43,841 nucleotides of DNA from Alphaproteobacteria bacterium. GTDB lineage: Bacteria > Pseudomonadota > Alphaproteobacteria > CAAHEQ01 > UBA3637. The translations under genes and the position numbers were made by a program. This document shows positions 41,169 to 43,841 of the stretch, in pieces. The notes beneath the pieces are model-generated. The model saw nothing but the letters and a program-made list of their open reading frames with translations, searched no databases and was not told the DNA's origin. The stretch lies in NCBI GenBank assembly GCA_017453485.1, contig JAFTEW010000045.1, positions 1 through 43,841 of the forward strand. The letters run 5' to 3'. Numbering within the stretch: position 1 is the first letter of the stretch; the number at the start of each line of letters is the position of its first letter.

Positions 41169-42533
41169 ATGAAATATTATTTTTGCGGTATCGGTGGAAT
41201 TGGTATGAGCTCTATTGCCCAATATGTCCGTTTGAAAGGTCATGATGTTGCCGGATCTGATCGGGCTTTTGATTTGGGAGATAATGAAAGTATGCGCCGA
41301 AAATTAGAAAATTTAGGCGTTCGGATTTTTCCCCAGAATGGTTCGGCTGTCACGGTGGATACGGACATCTTTGTCGTCTCTACGGCAGTGGAATCACAAA
41401 TCCCGGATGTGAAACGCGCCAGGGAGTTAGGGTTAAAGATTCAAAAACGGGCCGAAATTTTGGCCGAAATTTTACATACTCATACCGGCATTGCCATTGC
41501 CGGAACGAGTGGTAAAACAACCATTACGGCTATGGTGGGGCATATTTTGACCACTTGCGGTTTGTCGCCAATCGTGATCAATGGTGGCATTTTTATCAAT
41601 ACCTATGATGTGTCGCAGGAACCTTCTAATTTTTTAATGGGGCAGAAGGATTTTTGTGTGGTTGAAGCCGATGAATCCGACGGCAGTATTGAACTGTATC
41701 ACCCCGCAATTTCAGTCATTTCCAATATTTCTTTGGACCATAAATCACTGACTGAACTGCGCCCCCTGTTTAGGGACTTCGTAAAACGAACCGAAAAAGG
41801 AGTTATCCTGAATGCAGATTGTGACGAAACACGGGCTCTTGTGGGGATTCACCCTCAGACGCTGACTTTTTCATGTCGGCCGGATCAGGCAGCAGACCTG
41901 AAAGCAACGGATATCATACCGACAGATTCAGGGATTGATTTTAAGGTGAACGGTATCTCAACCCATTTGCAAGTTTTAGGAAAACATAATGTTGAAAATG
42001 CGTTGGCTGCTATTGGTGCAGCTCTCTTGGCGGGAGTTCCGGTGGAACAGGCCGTGCAGGCACTTTCTTCCTTTTTGGGCACCAAACGGCGCTTGGAAAA
42101 AATAGGGGTGGCTCGGGGAATTACCGTTTACGATGACTATGCGCACAACCCAGAAAAAGTGGCTGCTTCTTTATGCACACTTCATCAAGAAAACCATGCC
42201 TTGTATGTCATTTTTCAACCGCACGGATTTGCACCAACACGATTGATGAAAGAGGGGTATGTTGAGGCTTTTTCTCGATATACGGGTCCGAAGGATGTGC
42301 TGCTCTTTCCCGAAATTTTTTATCAAGGAGGAACTGTGGTCAAAGATATCTCTGCACAGGATCTGGTAGAGGACCTGATAGTCCGAGGAAAACAGGCGTT
42401 CTTTTTTGAAAATCGGGCAGCGATCCCTGCCTTTGTAGCCGAACGCATACAACCCGGTGACCGTGTTGTGGTGATGGGAGCGCGTGATTGCACCCTAACC
42501 GATTTGGCGAAGGATATCCTAAAATCAATTTAA
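41169..42533 (+). CDS. MurC-related Mur ligase
   Basis: The protein has 454 residues with a full three-domain Mur ligase layout: N-terminal YFCGIGGIGMSSIAQY, ATP-binding GTSGKTT (112-118), EADESDGSIELYHP, NISLDHKS, and a C-terminal YDDYAHNPEKV then FQPHGFAPTRLMK. Typical MurC has GTHGKTT and FQPHRYTRT, so this is a MurC-like paralogue, or possibly a ligase for a recycled or alternative UDP-MurNAc substrate (Mpl-type). It lies away from the division cluster. AAAAGGAG precedes the ATG. Confidence 0.75.
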   Translation: MKYYFCGIGGIGMSSIAQYVRLKGHDVAGSDRAFDLGDNESMRRKLENLGVRIFPQNGSAVTVDTDIFVVSTAVESQIPDVKRARELGLKIQKRAEILAEILHTHTGIAIAGTSGKTTITAMVGHILTTCGLSPIVINGGIFINTYDVSQEPSNFLMGQKDFCVVEADESDGSIELYHPAISVISNISLDHKSLTELRPLFRDFVKRTEKGVILNADCDETRALVGIHPQTLTFSCRPDQAADLKATDIIPTDSGIDFKVNGISTHLQVLGKHNVENALAAIGAALLAGVPVEQAVQALSSFLGTKRRLEKIGVARGITVYDDYAHNPEKVAASLCTLHQENHALYVIFQPHGFAPTRLMKEGYVEAFSRYTGPKDVLLFPEIFYQGGTVVKDISAQDLVEDLIVRGKQAFFFENRAAIPAFVAERIQPGDRVVVMGARDCTLTDLAKDILKSI

Positions 42534-42658
42534 ACATTTGTTGGCATACTTTTCTCCATTTGGGTAAGGCGTTATGGAGTAAAGCCAATATATAAAATGT
42601 TATTGAATAGTAAAAAGTATGTGAAACATAATAAAATCAGCTACTTTTGTGATGATGA

Positions 42659-42708
42659 GTTCGATTGTTGATGAAAATATATGCTTTTCATCCACACTCC
42701 AATCGAAC
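42659..42708. repeat. Structured hairpin element, copy 2
   Basis: The outer stem is GTTCGATTG/CAATCGAAC (42659-42667 and 42700-42708). The inner stem is GATGAAAA/TTTTCATC (42670-42677 and 42685-42692) with loop TATATGC. The flanks also align with those of copy 3 over about 120 nt (from about 42614 and 43347). Confidence 0.8.
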
Positions 42709-42742
42709 AAGCTTAAATGATTGAAAATAAACTGCGCAAAAT

Positions 42743-42767
42743 AAAAAGTGTCCAGTGGACAATTTTT
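42743..42767. terminator. Bidirectional terminator between Mur ligase and pyrophosphatase genes
   Basis: AAAAAGTGTCCA and TGGACAATTTTT form a nearly perfect 12-bp stem with T runs in both directions. Confidence 0.75.
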
Positions 42768-42842
42768 ATGCGTAAAGCAATGAAACACAATGAATTCAAG
42801 TGGTAACGCAGAATGAATTGATGTTGGAATTGAAAAAGTTGA

Positions 42843-42872
42843 CTTTTCAGACGACTTGTTAAAAATGGTAAG
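42843..42872. repeat. 30-bp direct repeat, copy 1 (tRNA-Lys 3' flank remnant)
   Basis: It matches 43473-43502 at 28 of 30 positions, including the complement of the CCA end and discriminator (TGGT) and 3 nt of the acceptor stem region. The adjacent terminator stem has decayed here. Confidence 0.85.
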
Positions 42873-42915
42873 GAGTATTTTGCAAAACGAGGGGCAAGCT
42901 TGTTTATTTTTGTAA

Positions 42916-43251
42916 TTATCGAATTATAATATGCTTAAACCATTTTTCTTGATAACTAACCATTTTTTCAATTTCATCATCTGTTAAATTAACCCCATTT
43001 GGAACAACAATCAATTTATCATCATCATCGTTTGTCCTGTGTATTATCGCTATACAGGTTCCTTGGAATTCTGTCAGAGGCCTATCCACACCTAAAACAT
43101 AAGCATCCAATTCCTCTCCATCCCCAGATATTGTATCAGGTATATAACCATAATTAGTCAAATACTCAAAACCATGCTTTGGATGCTTTGATCCCAGAGG
43201 TCTGTCCATAATCACACGCACATTTTTAGTCAAATAATCCTTTGTAAGCAT
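42916..43251 (-). CDS. Short inorganic-pyrophosphatase-like protein
   Basis: The protein has 111 residues from ATG 43251 with GGAAAG upstream; earlier in-frame starts lie at or before the promoter's +1. The layout VRVIMDRPLGSKHPKHG, then YLTNYGYIPD and GDGEELDAYVLGVDRPL, follows the family I soluble pyrophosphatase fold with the metal-binding DGxxLD motif, in the short form common in gut Firmicutes. The gene is more A/T-rich than the core genes, lies between two copies of the tRNA-Lys 3' flank and has its own promoter and terminator, so it looks like acquired cargo. Enzyme activity is inference. Confidence 0.8.
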   Translation of the reverse strand: MLTKDYLTKNVRVIMDRPLGSKHPKHGFEYLTNYGYIPDTISGDGEELDAYVLGVDRPLTEFQGTCIAIIHRTNDDDDKLIVVPNGVNLTDDEIEKMVSYQEKWFKHIIIR

Positions 43252-43275
43252 ATCGTAATTCTTTCCTTTTCCTAT

Positions 43276-43304
43276 ACCATACAAAATTATTCTTTTTAAT
43301 GCAA
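43276..43304 (-). promoter_or_regulatory. Promoter of the pyrophosphatase-like gene
   Basis: TTGCAT (43304-43299) and TATGGT (43281-43276) are separated by 17 nt. Confidence 0.55.
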
Positions 43305-43388
43305 CCAAAAAGTTCGAATGTCTCAGAGCCTATTAAATAGCACTAAAAATGTGAAATGTAATAAAATCAAGCATTTTAAAGCATATGA

Positions 43389-43438
43389 GTTCGATTGCCC
43401 ACGAAAATTGATGCTTTTTGTATGAAGTCCAATCGAAC
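43389..43438. repeat. Structured hairpin element, copy 3 (tRNA-Lys side)
   Basis: The outer stem is GTTCGATTG/CAATCGAAC (43389-43397 and 43430-43438). The inner stem is ACGAAAA pairing with TTTTTGT (43401-43407 and 43415-43421) around TTGATGC. An extra enclosing stem is AAGCATTT/AAATGCTT (43369-43376 and 43445-43452). Confidence 0.8.
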
Positions 43439-43462
43439 CGACTTAAATGCTTGTAATAAAAG

Positions 43463-43487
43463 AAAAAGTCGCCTTTTCAGACGACTT
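43463..43487 (-). terminator. Terminator after tRNA-Lys
   Basis: On the minus strand AAGTCGTC pairs with GGCGACTT around TGAAAA, followed by TTTCTTTT. The tail sequence is shared with the terminator at 38631-38655. Confidence 0.82.
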
Positions 43488-43502
43488 GTTCAAAATGGTG
43501 AG
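43473..43502. repeat. 30-bp direct repeat, copy 2 (intact tRNA-Lys 3' flank)
   Basis: This is the partner of 42843-42872. It covers the tRNA-Lys 3' end and part of the terminator. Confidence 0.85.
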
Positions 43503-43571
43503 CGTGCTGGGATTCGAACCCAGGGCCACCTGATTAAAAGTCAGGTGCTCTACCAGCTGAGCTACACACTC
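43496..43571 (-). tRNA. tRNA-Lys (anticodon TTT)
   Basis: This tRNA is 76 nt with encoded CCA (43496-43498). Acceptor GAGTGTG pairs with CACGCTC (one G-T pair). The anticodon loop CTTTTAA gives anticodon TTT. The D arm AGCTCAGCTGGTAGAGC and T arm GGGTTCGAATCCC are standard. Confidence 0.97.
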
Positions 43572-43592
43572 ATCGTGCGGCGAACGGGGGGA

Positions 43593-43621
43593 AGTATAAC
43601 AAATTGTTTTTTGAATGTCAA
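43593..43621 (-). promoter_or_regulatory. Promoter of tRNA-Lys
   Basis: Perfect TTGACA (43621-43616) and TATACT (43598-43593) are separated by 17 nt. Confidence 0.8.
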
Positions 43622-43650
43622 GCCCTTTTTTACGCTTTTTTAAAAAAGAG

Positions 43651-43679
43651 TTGCCTAAATTCGATTTTCGTGATATAAT
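43651..43679 (+). promoter_or_regulatory. Promoter of the last, partial gene
   Basis: TTGCCT (43651-43656) and perfect TATAAT (43674-43679) are separated by 17 nt. Confidence 0.75.
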
Positions 43680-43704
43680 GTGAATATATAAGGAGGATTA
43701 TTCC

Positions 43705-43841
43705 ATGCAAGAGATGGTTGGCACCTATGAAGATATTCTGTTTGACCTAGACCAAATTAAAAGGCTCAGCCAAGAAGAAGTAAGTCTGCCGCGCGAACTG
43801 CGGGAACGATTGGAACGTTTGCCCAAAAAGCAACGGGAAAA
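43705..43841 (+). CDS. Partial protein of unknown function, N-terminal 45 residues
   Basis: An ATG at 43705 with AGGAGG about 9 nt upstream opens a frame that runs off the window: MQEMVGTYEDILFDLDQIKR, then a charged helical stretch (LPRELRERLERLPKKQRE). It is soluble so far and no family is recognised. It has its own promoter. Confidence 0.6.
   Translation, partial: MQEMVGTYEDILFDLDQIKRLSQEEVSLPRELRERLERLPKKQRE

Larger units (their letters stand above)
42534..42915. other. Intergenic region with hairpin copy, terminator and tRNA-Lys flank remnant
   Basis: No gene is seen. From left to right it holds structured hairpin copy 2 (42659-42708), a bidirectional terminator (42743-42767) and a decayed copy of the tRNA-Lys 3' flank (42843-42872). 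Confidence 0.6.

Noticed and set aside
42600-42788. Short minus-strand frame (62 codons)
   Set aside because: It coincides with the hairpin element and terminator and has no ribosome site.
1203-43571. CRISPR array or prophage explaining the repeats
   Set aside because: The repeats are pairs tied to tRNA genes, not regularly spaced series, and no cas, integrase or phage structural gene is present.
43395-43643. Open frame across tRNA-Lys (plus strand)
   Set aside because: It lies antisense to the tRNA and reads through its terminator and hairpin.

Overview
The window looks like chromosome of an uncultured, probably gut-associated alphaproteobacterium with moderate-to-low GC. The evidence is an FzlA-type GST protein ending in an LDF tail, a DUF5665 membrane protein, a GyrA with a long insertion in its C-terminal domain, an alphaproteobacterial gpmI-envC-ctpA-rppH block, an lpxI inside the lpx cluster, and a prepilin with a GRSMVEMLG-type start fused to a Cys-rich ectodomain. 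This placement is inference from gene content; no rRNA gene is present to confirm it. No CRISPR array, transposase, integrase or prophage was seen.

Layout. 1-1300: a partial minus-strand membrane protein, a GNAT-like gene with an apparently leaderless message, and tRNA-Ser(CGA) with a duplicated 5' half. 1594-5668: a plus operon of sensor histidine kinase, periplasmic solute-binding protein and queA. 5662-8940: minus-strand genes (membrane protein, DUF2934 protein, TrhP-like U32 protein, EAL phosphodiesterase). 9103-13660: gpmI-envC-ctpA-rppH. 13662-17626: a basic coiled-coil gene diverging from a MoxR-DUF58-DUF4381-TerB-like operon. 17727-19734: rpmG, a Cys-rich pilin-like gene divergent from a small XRE regulator across a palindromic operator, and a tiny LptM-like lipoprotein gene behind ppiA. 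20319-24268: gyrA followed by a Cys-rich membrane protein and two small proteins. 24504-25937: two orphan genes with clear promoters.

25952-37389 is one long minus-strand envelope operon: cdsA-rseP-bamA-skp-lpxD-fabZ-lpxA-lpxI-lpxB-fzlA, followed by a lipoprotein, a DUF5665 protein and a short UDP-sugar dehydrogenase. It brings together phospholipid precursor synthesis, outer-membrane protein assembly, lipid A synthesis and a division factor.

38200-43841 is a patchwork of tRNA-Gln, tRNA-Lys, cstA, a MurC-related ligase and two AT-rich genes (a PH-domain protein and a short pyrophosphatase resembling Firmicutes proteins). The most unusual signal lies here. Each of the three tRNA genes in the window has a partial duplicate of itself or its flank nearby, and a three-copy hairpin element, conserved in structure more than in sequence, lies beyond tRNA-type terminators. 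This suggests small units that have repeatedly targeted tRNA ends.

Promoters are easy to see. About two dozen sites match TTGNNN-17-TATNNT, almost all with a spacer of exactly 17 nt.
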